This document shows positions 18,378 to 26,920 of a DNA stretch of 64,000 bases, piece by piece. This stretch comes from an uncultured Eubacteriales bacterium (GTDB taxonomy: Bacteria; Bacillota; Clostridia; Oscillospirales; Acutalibacteraceae): contig CASFBL010000002.1 of the NCBI GenBank assembly GCA_949292775.1, forward strand, positions 146,057 to 210,056, given 5' to 3'. The position numbers were made by a program, and so were the translations under genes. The notes under the pieces were generated by a model, which saw only the letters and a program-made list of their open reading frames with translations, was not told where the DNA came from and searched no databases. Each line of letters starts with the position of its first letter. Position 1 is the stretch's first letter.

Positions 18378-19526
18378 TTATAGACCGGACTGCCGGAAAA
18401 TCTTCTGCATGGCTTCGGCGCTTTTTTGGTCGGCGTTTATAAGGGCTTCTCGTTTTTTTACAAGGGATTTGTCTTTGGTGAACGCATACCCCAAAAGCCG
18501 CCAAATCCAAAAGAACGGTAAAAGGAAGGGGAGCTTTTTTAAAATTGGATATTTTGTTTTCATGTGCTTAAAACTTGGAAATGCCGCAGAAAACAACCGG
18601 TGCGCTTTGGATTGCGTTCCCAGCTTCTCATCCGCCGCGACCGCCGCATTTTTGACCGGTGGGCCGAGCGTGACATAGTTTTCCATCAAAAGCAGCGTAT
18701 CGTCCTTCGGCGCGTTTTCGAACATGCAAAGTCCTAACTTTCGGATATTTTCCGCAAATTCAGAAATACCAAGTTCCGCAAATTGAGCGCGGATATAATC
18801 AAAGTTCAGATTATCGCCCAGTTTTTTCTCCATTAAATAAAGGTCCATAACCGGCCGGAAACACGACCCCGCGGTTTCATAGTGTTCGGCGAGGTGGGCG
18901 AGGGTATAGACATATAAATCATTGTCCGTCATTTTGTATTCGTGGTTGCCGACCAATGCAGCGCGTTCCCAAACGGAAAGAAAATACGGATACATCCGAT
19001 ATTCTTCCTGGAACAGCGTTCGATGCAGCTCCACAGTCAAAAACGGTTTTTTTAGAAAAACAATATCTTTGCCGTTGTCAAAATCCAGCACAAAGCCGTT
19101 TGCAAGCAAGATTTCTTTCGCGCGCGGCTGGTCTTCCTCACGCACCAAAATGTCCATATCCACCATGAACCGCAGCTCCGGTGCGGGGTAAAGCGCTTTG
19201 AGGTGGGCGCCTTTCAAAAGCAGAAAATCAATGTCTGCGGCGTTCAACTGTTCGCGCAAAACAGAGAGTATCTGTGTTTGTGCCGCGTCACGCAAAACGG
19301 CGGCCTGAAAGGATTTTTTCAGCCGTGTAAACAATGCTTCCGGCAAAGCGTCGGGCTTTTCAGAAAACGCCGCATAAACCATGCCCTGTACTGCGTTTGT
19401 AAACGCCAGCCGAACAAATTGGTTTATATCCAACTCCTGCGGCATTGTGGGTGCTTCCTGCCCGTTTAAAATCGCCGCCACGACAGAAAGCAAATATTCT
19501 TTTGTCGCCATTGTGCTGTTTGCCAT
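18378..19526 (-). CDS. NTP_transf_5-type nucleotidyltransferase
   Basis: The 382-residue protein has LLLKGAHLKALYP, followed by RFMVDMDILV at about residues 100-127, the Gly-Ser-like loop and Asp-x-Asp metal site of the uncharacterised nucleotidyltransferase family (Pfam NTP_transf_5). Such genes often sit in or beside exopolysaccharide loci, as here, convergent with capG. The substrate is unknown; adenylylation or uridylylation of a small molecule or protein is possible. ATG at 19526 has AAGGAG and starts 14 bases after the EEP-hydrolase stop, so the two form an operon. The C-terminal 60 residues are basic (YAFTKDKSLVKKREAL). Confidence 0.78.
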   Translation of the reverse strand: MANSTMATKEYLLSVVAAILNGQEAPTMPQELDINQFVRLAFTNAVQGMVYAAFSEKPDALPEALFTRLKKSFQAAVLRDAAQTQILSVLREQLNAADIDFLLLKGAHLKALYPAPELRFMVDMDILVREEDQPRAKEILLANGFVLDFDNGKDIVFLKKPFLTVELHRTLFQEEYRMYPYFLSVWERAALVGNHEYKMTDNDLYVYTLAHLAEHYETAGSCFRPVMDLYLMEKKLGDNLNFDYIRAQFAELGISEFAENIRKLGLCMFENAPKDDTLLLMENYVTLGPPVKNAAVAADEKLGTQSKAHRLFSAAFPSFKHMKTKYPILKKLPFLLPFFWIWRLLGYAFTKDKSLVKKREALINADQKSAEAMQKIFRQSGL

Positions 19527-19539
19527 AATTGCTCCTTGT

Positions 19540-20463
19540 TTATTCTTCGTTGCCGGTCAGCGTCAGACTGACAGAAAGCGGGAAATGGTCGCTCGGGTAA
19601 ACGCCGTCATAGGTGTTTTGCACCACGGCGTAGGAATTCACCGTAAAGCCGGTTTTTGAAATCATCACATAATCAATGCAGTCGCTGTTAAGCTCTGCGC
19701 CCCAGTTTTGATAGGTGGCGCTCGTCATTGTGTTTTCAGTAAGATATTTCACATCGTCAAAACTTTCTGTTGCGCTTTTATAGGTCTCGGAATCCTCCGC
19801 TGCGTTAAAGTCGCCCATAATCATTGCCGGGTAGCCCCCGAACTGCGCGATTTTGTCAAGCACGACGGAAATGCCGTTGATGCGCGCTTCGTCACTGACA
19901 TGGTCTAAGTGCGTGTTGAAAACGACAAAGGTTTCCTTGGTTTCTTTTTCCTCTAAAATCACATAACTGCAAATACGGTAGCAGGCGGCGTCCCAGTCCT
20001 TGCTCATTTGGTCTGGTGTCTCAGACAGCCAAAACGAGCCTTTGTCTTTCAGATTGTAGAGGTCCTTTCGGTAAAATACCGGGCAGCCTTCCGAGTTTAC
20101 CGCGTTGTCGCGATAGGTGATGACAGAATCATATTCCGGCAGAGTGTCACACAAATAAGCATACTGCCACTTGGTCGCTTCCTGGAACCCGATGATTGTG
20201 GGTGCTTCGGTTTCAATGTTCTTTAAAATCAAATCCGCGCGGTAAAACCAGCTTTTCTTGCCCACATCCAAAGGATTCAAGCACCGCAGGTTGCAGCTCA
20301 TCACGCGTACTTCGCCGGGTGCCAACGCTGCCGTACCGGTTGTTACGGTCTGCTTTGCTTTGCGGTAGTGCGGGTAATAGCCAAATACCAACACACCCCA
20401 AACCAAAAGGGCGGCTAAGAACAGACAAAATACAGAAAGCAGAATTTTTTTCAGAATTTTCAT
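19540..20463 (-). CDS. Membrane-anchored endonuclease/exonuclease/phosphatase-family hydrolase
   Basis: The 307-residue protein has an N-terminal membrane segment or signal (residues 7-28) followed by a complete EEP fold: GFQEATKW (metal Glu), VFNTHLDHVS, IMGDFNAAED and the C-terminal SDHFPLSVSL (catalytic Asp/His). The family hydrolyses phosphodiester or phosphomonoester bonds in nucleic acids, lipids or inositol phosphates. An extracytoplasmic location suggests an extracellular substrate rather than DNA repair. A GGGGTGA site precedes ATG, and a good sigma-A promoter lies at 20484-20512. It is co-transcribed with the nucleotidyltransferase gene. Confidence 0.85.
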   Translation of the reverse strand: MKILKKILLSVFCLFLAALLVWGVLVFGYYPHYRKAKQTVTTGTAALAPGEVRVMSCNLRCLNPLDVGKKSWFYRADLILKNIETEAPTIIGFQEATKWQYAYLCDTLPEYDSVITYRDNAVNSEGCPVFYRKDLYNLKDKGSFWLSETPDQMSKDWDAACYRICSYVILEEKETKETFVVFNTHLDHVSDEARINGISVVLDKIAQFGGYPAMIMGDFNAAEDSETYKSATESFDDVKYLTENTMTSATYQNWGAELNSDCIDYVMISKTGFTVNSYAVVQNTYDGVYPSDHFPLSVSLTLTGNEE

Positions 20464-20483
20464 CTCATCACCCCGTTTTTTTC

Positions 20484-20512
20484 ATTGTAGCATACGAAAA
20501 GGGCAATGTCTA
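20484..20512 (-). promoter_or_regulatory. Sigma-A promoter for the EEP hydrolase gene
   Basis: On the minus strand, TAGACA (20507-20512) and TACAAT (20484-20489) are separated by 17 bases, each one mismatch from consensus, and end 20 bases upstream of the ATG. Confidence 0.65.
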
Positions 20513-20532
20513 TGTATTTTTGATGCGTGTGT

Positions 20533-20976
20533 TTATTTGTCCAACACCATTTGCAAATACGGCAGAAATTGAAAACCAAGACGCTCATAAAGGCGAATGG
20601 CGCGGGTGTTTTCGGCTTCAACTTCTAACCGGATGCGCCGCACACCTTCAGGCGGATTTTGGCAAAGCGACGCTAAAAAATCACTGCCGATGCGGTGCGC
20701 GCGAAAGGCGGGACGAATGTATATCTCCTCCACCCAAAGCACCGCGCCGCCCGCTTCCGGGGAATAGGATTTTGAGAGAAGCGCATAGCCCGCGGCGTTT
20801 TCTTCCCATTCTAAAATATAGCAAAGCAAATAGGCTTCTGACCTTAGGCACTCTTTGAATGTGTTTTCAAAAAAGAATTCTGGTACGGGCTTTAGCACGG
20901 CGTCGCTGTGGTAAAATTCATCCGCCATTTTTAAAAACACTTCCCGGTCGGTTTCCTGTAACTTGTGAAACTGCAT
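20533..20976 (-). CDS. GNAT-family N-acetyltransferase
   Basis: The 147-residue protein has the GNAT order of motifs: WVEEIYIRPAFRAHRIG (acetyl-CoA pyrophosphate-binding motif A, R-A-H-R-I-G) at about residues 82-98, then RIRLEVEAENTRAIRLYERL (motif B), and a C-terminal GFQFLPYLQ. It would acetylate an amine on a small molecule or protein; the substrate cannot be told. AAAGGAG precedes the ATG. It lies downstream of yebC on the same strand, but a terminator-like hairpin at 20991-21032 sits between, so expression is probably by read-through or a weak own promoter. Confidence 0.85.
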   Translation of the reverse strand: MQFHKLQETDREVFLKMADEFYHSDAVLKPVPEFFFENTFKECLRSEAYLLCYILEWEENAAGYALLSKSYSPEAGGAVLWVEEIYIRPAFRAHRIGSDFLASLCQNPPEGVRRIRLEVEAENTRAIRLYERLGFQFLPYLQMVLDK

Positions 20977-20990
20977 ACATGCTCCTTTCT

Positions 20991-21032
20991 AAAAAACAAG
21001 CCCGCGTTCACGGCAAAACCGTTTGCGCGGGC
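20991..21032 (-). terminator. Terminator downstream of yebC
   Basis: On the minus strand, a GCCCGCG/CGCGGGC stem (21026-21032 with 21000-21006) containing an inner ACGG/CCGT stem is followed by a T-run, seen as A6 at 20992-20997. It would end yebC transcripts before the GNAT gene. Confidence 0.72.
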
Positions 21033-21052
21033 AGTTCTATTTCCAAAAAGGC

Positions 21053-21790
21053 TTATTCGTAATCCTCTTCGTTTTCCCAGTTGTGGTAGACTTCCTGAAT
21101 GTCGTCGCTCTCGTCAAACATTTCAAGCATTCTGCCCATATTCTGAATATCGTCGGGGTTTGTAAGCTTGGTGTAAGTCGAGGGGATATATTCCACCTCG
21201 GCAGAAACATATTTGTAGCCTTTTGCTTCCAAATCGTCGCGCACAAGACCCATGTCGTTGGGCTCTGTGCGGATTTCATAGACTTCGCCGTCGGAAAGGA
21301 AGTCGGAAGCGCCCGCTTCCAGCGCGTCTTCCATTAACTTGTCTTCGTCGATATCCTCTTTTTCAATGATGATAACACCCTGGCGGCTGAACATAAACGA
21401 AACGCAGCCGGTGGTGCCCATGTTGCCGCCGAATTTGTCAAATGCGTGGCGCACATCTGCGGCGGTACGGTTGCGGTTGTCGGTCAGCGCTTCAATAATT
21501 ACAGCGATGCCCGACGGACCATAGCCTTCATATACAATGTTTTCGTAGTTATCCGCGTTGCCTTCGCCGGCAGCTTTTTTAATGATACGCTCAATGTTGT
21601 CGTTCGGCACATTGGCGGCCTTTGCTTTTGCAATAACATCTTTCAGCTTGGAATTACCCGCAGGGTCAGGGCCGCCCGCTTTTACGGCAACAGCGATTTC
21701 ACGCCCGATTTTCGTAAACACCTTGGCACGCGCGTTATCAGTCTTTTCTTTTTTGCGCTTAATGGTGCTCCATTTGGAATGTCCTGACAT
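21053..21790 (-). CDS. yebC: YebC/PmpR-family translation/transcription factor
   Basis: The 245-residue protein begins MSGHSKWSTIKRKKEKTDNA, the diagnostic start of the YebC/PmpR/TACO1 family, and has the usual acidic C-terminal half. Members were described as DNA-binding regulators; newer work on Bacillus YeeI/YebC2 and mitochondrial TACO1 indicates help with translating proline-rich sequences. Length is normal. A clear sigma-A promoter (21822-21850) and a terminator (20991-21032) make it a single-gene unit, divergent from uxaC. Confidence 0.95.
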   Translation of the reverse strand: MSGHSKWSTIKRKKEKTDNARAKVFTKIGREIAVAVKAGGPDPAGNSKLKDVIAKAKAANVPNDNIERIIKKAAGEGNADNYENIVYEGYGPSGIAVIIEALTDNRNRTAADVRHAFDKFGGNMGTTGCVSFMFSRQGVIIIEKEDIDEDKLMEDALEAGASDFLSDGEVYEIRTEPNDMGLVRDDLEAKGYKYVSAEVEYIPSTYTKLTNPDDIQNMGRMLEMFDESDDIQEVYHNWENEEDYE

Positions 21791-21821
21791 AGTTTCACCT
21801 TCTTATAAAATTACGCACAAT

Positions 21822-21850
21822 AGTTTACCATAGTATTTTATTTTTCGCAA
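21822..21850 (-). promoter_or_regulatory. Promoter for yebC
   Basis: On the minus strand, TTGCGA (21845-21850) and TAAACT (21822-21827) are separated by 17 bases, 32 bases upstream of the yebC ATG. Confidence 0.55.
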
Positions 21851-21923
21851 GATGCGTTTGTAAAATCGCGTCGGCTGAAGTCCGGCTTTTCACCTGATTT
21901 TTTGCTTTTCAGCGGCTGCAACC

Positions 21924-21951
21924 TTGCATAAGCGAAAAAATGTGGTACAAT
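21924..21951 (+). promoter_or_regulatory. Promoter for uxaC
   Basis: TTGCAT (21924-21929) and TACAAT (21946-21951) are separated by 16 bases, 36 bases before the uxaC start. No clear operator palindrome was seen in the 195-base divergent region. Confidence 0.55.
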
Positions 21952-21986
21952 AATTTTGTACATTCGTTTTTTTAGGAGGACGCGTG

Positions 21987-23390
21987 ATGAAGAAGTTTAT
22001 GGATAAGGATTTTTTGCTGACCACCAAAACCGCCAAGGAACTTTACCGCCGCGGCGCGGAAAAAACGCCGATTTTTGACTGGCATTGTCACCTGTCGCCC
22101 AAAGAGATTTACGAAAACAAACAGCCTGCCGACATTGCGGAGCTTTGGCTTTCCGGCGACCACTACAAATGGCGTGTGATGCGCTCGTGCGGCATCTCGG
22201 AAGAATATATCACCGGGCAGAAAAGCGGCTATGAAAAATTCAAAGCGTTCGCAGCAAGCCTGCCTTACTGCATCGGTAACCCTATGTATCACTGGACACA
22301 TCTCGAATTGCAGCGGTATTTCGGCGTGGAAACCCCGCTTTCAGAAAAGACCGCAGACGAGATTTATCAGAAATGCAACGAAAAAATCAAAGCGGGCGGC
22401 TTTACCCCGCGCGAACTGATTGAAAAATCCAATGTCGCGTGCGTCTGCACGACCGACGACCCGGCAGATACCCTCGAATACCACGGGCTTCTGCGAAAAG
22501 AAAAGGATTTCAAGTGCCGCGTGCTTCCCGCATTTCGCCCGGACAAGGCGCTGGGGCTGGAACTGCCGACCTTTATCCCGTGGATTACTGCGATGGAAAA
22601 AGCAGTCCGCCGCGAGATTCACACCTTTGCGGAGCTGAAAGCGGCGCTTTTAGAGCGTATGGATTGGTTCGGAGAAAACGGCTGCTGTGCAAGTGACCAC
22701 GCGTTTACCTATGTGCCGTATGCGCCTGCCACGGATTCTGAAATCGAAAAGATTTTCAAAAAAGGGCTTATCGGCGGCACGCTTTCTACTGCGGAGCTCA
22801 ACAAATACCGCACGGCGCTGATGCTGTTTTTGGGCGCGGAATACGCCCGCCGTGGTTGGGTTATGGAGCTGCATATGGGTCCCATGCGCAACAACAACCG
22901 CAAAATGTTTGCACGCTTAGGGCCTGATACCGGCTTCGATTCCATTGACGACCACGAAATTGCACAGGGGCTGTCCGGCTTTATGGATGCGCTGGAAGTC
23001 AAGGGCAATCTGCCGAAAACCGTGCTGTTTTGCTTGAATCCCAAAGACAACTATGTGCTCGGCACAATGCTCGGCAACTTCCAAAGCAGTGAAGTGCCTT
23101 CCAAGATCCAGTTCGGCTCGGCCTGGTGGTTCAACGACAATTACGACGGCATGCGTGAACAGATGAAAGCGCTCTCAAATCTCGGCGTGCTCGGCAAATT
23201 TGTCGGCATGGTCACCGATTCGCGCAGCTTCCTTTCCTATCCGCGCCACGAATATTTCCGCCGCATTTTGTGTGAACTGATAGGCGACTTGGTGGAAGAG
23301 GGGAAATACCCCAATGACCTCGAGTTTTTATCTAAAGTGACTGCGGACATTTCCTATTACAATGCCGCGAAGTATTTCGGCATCGAATAA
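21987..23390 (+). CDS. uxaC: Glucuronate/galacturonate isomerase UxaC
   Basis: The 467-residue protein starts MKKFMDKDFLLTTKTAKELY and has FDWHCHLSPKEI (metal-binding His-x-His) and RGWVMELHMGPMRNNN, conserved in uronate isomerases of the amidohydrolase superfamily. It converts D-glucuronate to D-fructuronate and D-galacturonate to D-tagaturonate, the entry step of hexuronate catabolism. ATG 21987 is best spaced from TAGGAGGA at 21973-21980; GTG 21984 is a weaker option. No other uronate-pathway gene is adjacent, so it stands alone between its own promoter and terminator. Confidence 0.96.
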   Translation: MKKFMDKDFLLTTKTAKELYRRGAEKTPIFDWHCHLSPKEIYENKQPADIAELWLSGDHYKWRVMRSCGISEEYITGQKSGYEKFKAFAASLPYCIGNPMYHWTHLELQRYFGVETPLSEKTADEIYQKCNEKIKAGGFTPRELIEKSNVACVCTTDDPADTLEYHGLLRKEKDFKCRVLPAFRPDKALGLELPTFIPWITAMEKAVRREIHTFAELKAALLERMDWFGENGCCASDHAFTYVPYAPATDSEIEKIFKKGLIGGTLSTAELNKYRTALMLFLGAEYARRGWVMELHMGPMRNNNRKMFARLGPDTGFDSIDDHEIAQGLSGFMDALEVKGNLPKTVLFCLNPKDNYVLGTMLGNFQSSEVPSKIQFGSAWWFNDNYDGMREQMKALSNLGVLGKFVGMVTDSRSFLSYPRHEYFRRILCELIGDLVEEGKYPNDLEFLSKVTADISYYNAAKYFGIE

Positions 23391-23410
23391 GATAAACGCA
23401 AAAGGCAAGA

Positions 23411-23450
23411 AAAAACAGCGGGAAAAGCAAGCGCTTTTTCCGCTGTTTTC
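23411..23450 (+). terminator. Bidirectional terminator between uxaC and SCP2-like gene
   Basis: A 14-bp stem with one G-U pair (23415-23428 with 23433-23446) is flanked by A-rich sequence on the left and T-rich on the right, placed between convergent genes. Confidence 0.82.
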
Positions 23451-23463
23451 GTTTGTGCGTATG

Positions 23464-23787
23464 TTACTTAACAAGATCAATGAGCGTCAGCACTGCGCCG
23501 GGGTCGCCGTTTACGGCAACCTTGCCGGTGGTGTAAGCGATGACCGGGTTGAGCTTGCCGTCGAGAATCTTCAAGAGATTGGTCGGCGCAACGGTAACGA
23601 CCGCTTTGTTGTCGTGATAGTCATAAGGCTCAACATTGACCTTGCCGTCTTTGGCCTCGATGTAGAAAATACCCTCTACATTTTTTCCGACCAGATTTAC
23701 CTGAATGGCGAGTGTGCCGTTCACACTGGAAGCATCAACATTTTCATATTTTGCCTTAACCTTGGCAACCACCTGTTCGTATGTCAT
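23464..23787 (-). CDS. SCP2 sterol-binding-domain protein
   Basis: The 107-residue protein (MTYEQVVAKVKAKYENVDAS) ends with KILDGKLNPVIAYTTGKVAV and a GDPGAVLTLIDLV tail, the pattern of SCP2-like lipid carrier domains. Free-standing bacterial SCP2 proteins are thought to bind lipids or acyl-CoA; a precise role is unknown. ATG at 23787 is chosen because CCTCCT at 23797-23802 (AGGAGG on the minus strand) lies 9 bases away; the upstream TTG would overlap this site. It is divergent from the hydrolase gene and convergent with uxaC. Confidence 0.8.
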   Translation of the reverse strand: MTYEQVVAKVKAKYENVDASSVNGTLAIQVNLVGKNVEGIFYIEAKDGKVNVEPYDYHDNKAVVTVAPTNLLKILDGKLNPVIAYTTGKVAVNGDPGAVLTLIDLVK

Positions 23788-23956
23788 TGGAAACAACCTC
23801 CTTTACATTCTTATTTTAGCATATGCCTTTCGTTCCTGCAACGCTTTTTCATCGTGAAAAAGCCGGTTTTTTCGACCGTGTTTTCAGGCTTTTTAGACAG
23901 AATGACGCACAAAAGCGCAAAAACTCGTCTGCTGTTTTTGAAACGCAAGAAAATGA

Positions 23957-23985
23957 GTGACAAAGCGGTGATTTTATTGTATAAT
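23957..23985 (+). promoter_or_regulatory. Sigma-A promoter for alpha/beta hydrolase gene
   Basis: GTGACA (23957-23962) and a perfect TATAAT (23980-23985) are separated by 17 bases, about 50 bases upstream of the ATG at 24035. Confidence 0.72.
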
Positions 23986-24034
23986 ACATTCTGTATGAAA
24001 AGATTCATCTGTAATCGGATTTCGGAGGTATCAT

Positions 24035-24973
24035 ATGGCGATTGTCAGAACAGAAGCATATTTTAATTCTTCTACCGGACACAACAAAATCCGCACGCGC
24101 ATTTGGCAAGAAGACTCCCTTTCGCCTATTGGCGTATTTCAGATTGCGCACGGCATGGCGGAGCATATTGAGCGCTATGATGACTTTGCCTGTTTTCTTG
24201 CAGGCAACGGTTTTGTCGTCTGCGGCAACGACCACCTCGGTCACGGCAAGTCTGTAAATGACCACGCTGACCTCGGCTATTTCGCCGAAAAAGACGGCGA
24301 CAAGCGCCTGGTTGACGATATGCACATTTTAACGAAAATCATGAAAAAGAAATATCCGGATCTGCCCTATTTCTTGTTCGGTCACAGCATGGGCTCGCTT
24401 TGCGCGCGCGTTTACACCACGCACTTCGGCTATGAGCTTTCCGGTGTCATTTATTGCGGCACAGCGGAACTGCCCGCCGTTGCGGAAGCAGCGCTGCCCG
24501 CCGTGCAGGCGCTTTGCGAAAAATTCGGTGCTAAGACCGATGTTTCTGCGCTCGGCGATGTGTTTAACACCGTTTGCAATCTTTCCGTCCGCGAAAAAGA
24601 CAGTCTGCCTGTCGCGTGGCTCAGCCGCAACCGGAAAAATCAGGAAAACTATTTAAGCGATCCGCTTTGCGGCTTCCCGCTGAAACTGGGCGGCTACCGC
24701 GATTTGTTTGCACTTGCCGTGGAATGTGGTCGGCGAGAATGGGCGACGCTTGTCCCGGAAGAGCTTCCTATTATGATTATTTCCGGCGCGAAAGACCCGG
24801 TCGGCTTTAACGGCAAAGGCACGCTGTCTGTGGCAGATAATCTGGTGCTTGCCGGGCACGAGCCGACGGTCATCCTTTACCCCGGCGACCGTCACGAGAT
24901 TTTGCTGGAGGACGACCACGAAATCGTTTATAACGACATTCTTTCGTGGCTGCACTCGATTTATCTTTCCTAA
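24035..24973 (+). CDS. Alpha/beta hydrolase, monoacylglycerol-lipase-like
   Basis: The 312-residue alpha/beta hydrolase has the nucleophile elbow FGHSMGSLCARV (Ser at about residue 115), the oxyanion-side motif IAHGMAEHIERYDDFACFL, the acid in ISGAKDPVGFNG and the catalytic His in YPGDRHEILLE. This is the serine-aminopeptidase/monoacylglycerol-lipase group. It is expected to cleave fatty-acid esters (monoglyceride or lysophospholipid); there is no signal peptide, so it is cytoplasmic. GGAGG precedes ATG 24035. The miaB gene follows after 18 bases and may be partly co-transcribed. Confidence 0.88.
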   Translation: MAIVRTEAYFNSSTGHNKIRTRIWQEDSLSPIGVFQIAHGMAEHIERYDDFACFLAGNGFVVCGNDHLGHGKSVNDHADLGYFAEKDGDKRLVDDMHILTKIMKKKYPDLPYFLFGHSMGSLCARVYTTHFGYELSGVIYCGTAELPAVAEAALPAVQALCEKFGAKTDVSALGDVFNTVCNLSVREKDSLPVAWLSRNRKNQENYLSDPLCGFPLKLGGYRDLFALAVECGRREWATLVPEELPIMIISGAKDPVGFNGKGTLSVADNLVLAGHEPTVILYPGDRHEILLEDDHEIVYNDILSWLHSIYLS

Positions 24974-24991
24974 TTTTCCAAACAGGAGTTT

Positions 24992-26410
24992 ATGATTTTG
25001 GCACAGAAAACACAGATTTCAGAAACCGAGCTTCTCTCGCAGCAGCAGTATGCCATGCAGGTGCATTCGATTTTGCAAGACCGCCTGCAACGCGCGCCGA
25101 AAGCGTTTGTGCACACTTATGGCTGTCAGGGCAATGTCGCCGACAGCGAGCGCATGAAGGGCATGCTTTGTGAAATGGGCTACACCTTCTGCGCAACCCC
25201 TGCCGAAGCTGATTTGATTTTATATAATACCTGTGCGGTGCGTGAGCACGCAGAGGACCGGGTGTTCGGCAATGTCGGCGCCATTAAGACTTATAAAAAA
25301 CAAAATCCCAATCTCATTATTGCGCTTTGCGGCTGTATGATGCAGCAGCAGCATGTGCGTGACCGCATCTATCAAAGCTATCCGTTTGTTGATTTGGTGT
25401 TCGGCACGCATGTGACGCACCGCCTGCCGGAACTGCTTTACAAAGCCCTGACCGGCAAAAAACGGGTTGTCTGCGCACCGGACGACAGCTGCGCCGTTGC
25501 AGAACACCTGCCGGTTTACCGCGACAGCGGTTTCCGCGCATGGCTGCCGATTATGTACGGCTGCGACAATTTCTGCACTTATTGCATCGTGCCGTATGTC
25601 CGCGGTCGGGAACGCAGCCGTGAACCTGAAGAGGTGTTGCGCGAAGCGCGCGAAATCATCGCCGCAGGTTATAAAGAAATCACCCTCTTAGGGCAGAATG
25701 TCAATTCCTACGGCAAAAACAACCAAACGCCGATGAATTTTGCAGAGCTTCTGCGCGCAATCAACGACCTGCCCGGCGACTTTAAAATTCGCTTTATGAC
25801 CTCCCACCCGAAAGATTGCACCAAAGAGCTTATTGATACCATAGCTTCGTGTGAAAAGGTTTCCAAGCACCTGCACTTGCCGTTTCAGTCCGGCAACGAC
25901 CGGGTGCTAAAAGCGATGAACCGCCACTACACGCGCGAAAAATATTTGGAACTGATTCGCTACGCCAAGGAAAAGATTCCGAACCTGTCGCTGACAAGCG
26001 ATGTGATTGTCGGCTTCCCGGGCGAGACCTATGAGGAATTCTGCGACACGCTGTCGCTTATTCGCGAAGTGGAGTTCACTTCGCTTTTCACCTTTATTTT
26101 CTCGCCGCGTCAAGGCACAAAAGCGGCGGAAATGCCCGACCCTGTTTCTCACGAAGAAAAAACCAAATGGTTTCAGGAGCTTTGCGCTTTGCAGGAAGAA
26201 ATTGCGGCCCGCCGTACAAAGGAAATGGTTGGCAAGACCTATACCGTTTTGGTTGAGGGTGTCAGCAAACACGATGAAAACAAGCTTTCCGGCAGAACCG
26301 ACGGCAATGTGATTGTCGAATTTCCGGGGGAGAAATCCCTTGTCGGCAATTACTGTCAGGTGCGCGTGTGTGAAGCGAAAAGCTGGGTGCTTTTCGGCGA
26401 AAAACTTTGA
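24992..26410 (+). CDS. miaB: tRNA-2-methylthio-N6-dimethylallyladenosine synthase MiaB
   Basis: The 472-residue radical SAM methylthiotransferase has an N-terminal [4Fe-4S] domain with cysteines in TYGCQGNVADSERM (Cys45), NTCAVREHAED and LCGCMMQQQ, then the radical SAM motif CDNFCTYCIVPYVRGRE (Cys191, 195, 198), and a C-terminal TRAM domain. It adds a methylthio group at C2 of i6A37 in tRNAs reading UNN codons, acting after MiaA, encoded at 31587. ATG 24992 is close to AGGAG (24984-24988); TTG 24998 would be better spaced and is an alternative start. The order miaB-ymcA-mutS-mutL follows Bacillus. Confidence 0.95.
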   Translation: MILAQKTQISETELLSQQQYAMQVHSILQDRLQRAPKAFVHTYGCQGNVADSERMKGMLCEMGYTFCATPAEADLILYNTCAVREHAEDRVFGNVGAIKTYKKQNPNLIIALCGCMMQQQHVRDRIYQSYPFVDLVFGTHVTHRLPELLYKALTGKKRVVCAPDDSCAVAEHLPVYRDSGFRAWLPIMYGCDNFCTYCIVPYVRGRERSREPEEVLREAREIIAAGYKEITLLGQNVNSYGKNNQTPMNFAELLRAINDLPGDFKIRFMTSHPKDCTKELIDTIASCEKVSKHLHLPFQSGNDRVLKAMNRHYTREKYLELIRYAKEKIPNLSLTSDVIVGFPGETYEEFCDTLSLIREVEFTSLFTFIFSPRQGTKAAEMPDPVSHEEKTKWFQELCALQEEIAARRTKEMVGKTYTVLVEGVSKHDENKLSGRTDGNVIVEFPGEKSLVGNYCQVRVCEAKSWVLFGEKL

Positions 26411-26470
26411 TAAATTTCCCCCTGTCGGGCGATTTATAATAGACAAAATACAAAAAAACAGGAGAACACT

Positions 26471-26878
26471 ATGGAACTTGAAAAACTCGCAAGAGAACTC
26501 GGCGCAGCCATTCAGAAAGACCAGGTCTATCTGGACTACGAAGCGGCGCGCAAAGCAAACGACGCTGACGAAGAACTCAATGCTCTGATGGGCAAAATCC
26601 GTCTGGTACAGCTTTCTTATCAGCAGGAAGCTGCGAAAGAAACCCCCGATGAGCAGAAAATGCAGGCGTTCAACGAGGAATTCAACGGCGTTTATAATCA
26701 AATTATGGCAAACCCCAATATGCAGGCGTTCGAAAAGGCAAGAAACGCGGTAGACGAAATGATGAACTATCTCACTGGCATTCTTGCGATGTGCGTAAAC
26801 GGTGAAGACCCCGCAACCTGCGACCCGACCGCGCACAACTGCGGCGGCGAGTGCAGCTCCTGCAGCGGCTGCCACTAA
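26471..26878 (+). CDS. YlbF/YmcA-family regulator with Cys-rich tail
   Basis: The 135-residue protein is helical, with the YlbF/YmcA-family segments EKLARELGAAIQKDQVYLDY and NPNMQAFEKARNAVDEMMNY. The last 29 residues hold six cysteines (NCGGECSSCSGCH at the end). In Bacillus, YlbF, YmcA and YaaT form the Y-complex, which carries [4Fe-4S] clusters and steers RNase Y in mRNA processing; ymcA lies between miaB and mutS there, as here. Inference: this is a YmcA equivalent whose tail binds an Fe-S cluster or zinc. The Bacillus gene cotE is absent from the position before mutS. Confidence 0.85.
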   Translation: MELEKLARELGAAIQKDQVYLDYEAARKANDADEELNALMGKIRLVQLSYQQEAAKETPDEQKMQAFNEEFNGVYNQIMANPNMQAFEKARNAVDEMMNYLTGILAMCVNGEDPATCDPTAHNCGGECSSCSGCH

Positions 26879-26920
26879 GGCAAAACAAAATTTCTGAAAA
26901 TCTCCGAGGCGAGGCAAACT

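Noticed and set aside
20196-20858. 220-residue plus-strand frame across the EEP/GNAT gap
   Set aside because: Antisense to two well-supported genes and low-complexity in composition.
21791-21986. Riboswitch or hexuronate-responsive operator between yebC and uxaC
   Set aside because: Only two simple promoters are visible; no conserved structured RNA or clear palindrome was found by eye.
26407-26440. Promoter TTGATA...TATAAT before the YmcA-like gene
   Set aside because: The spacer is 22 bases, too long; only the -10 is convincing and the gene may be co-transcribed with miaB.
25907-26917. 336-residue minus-strand frame
   Set aside because: Shadow of miaB and the YmcA-like gene; the sequence has no recognisable domain and no ribosome site.
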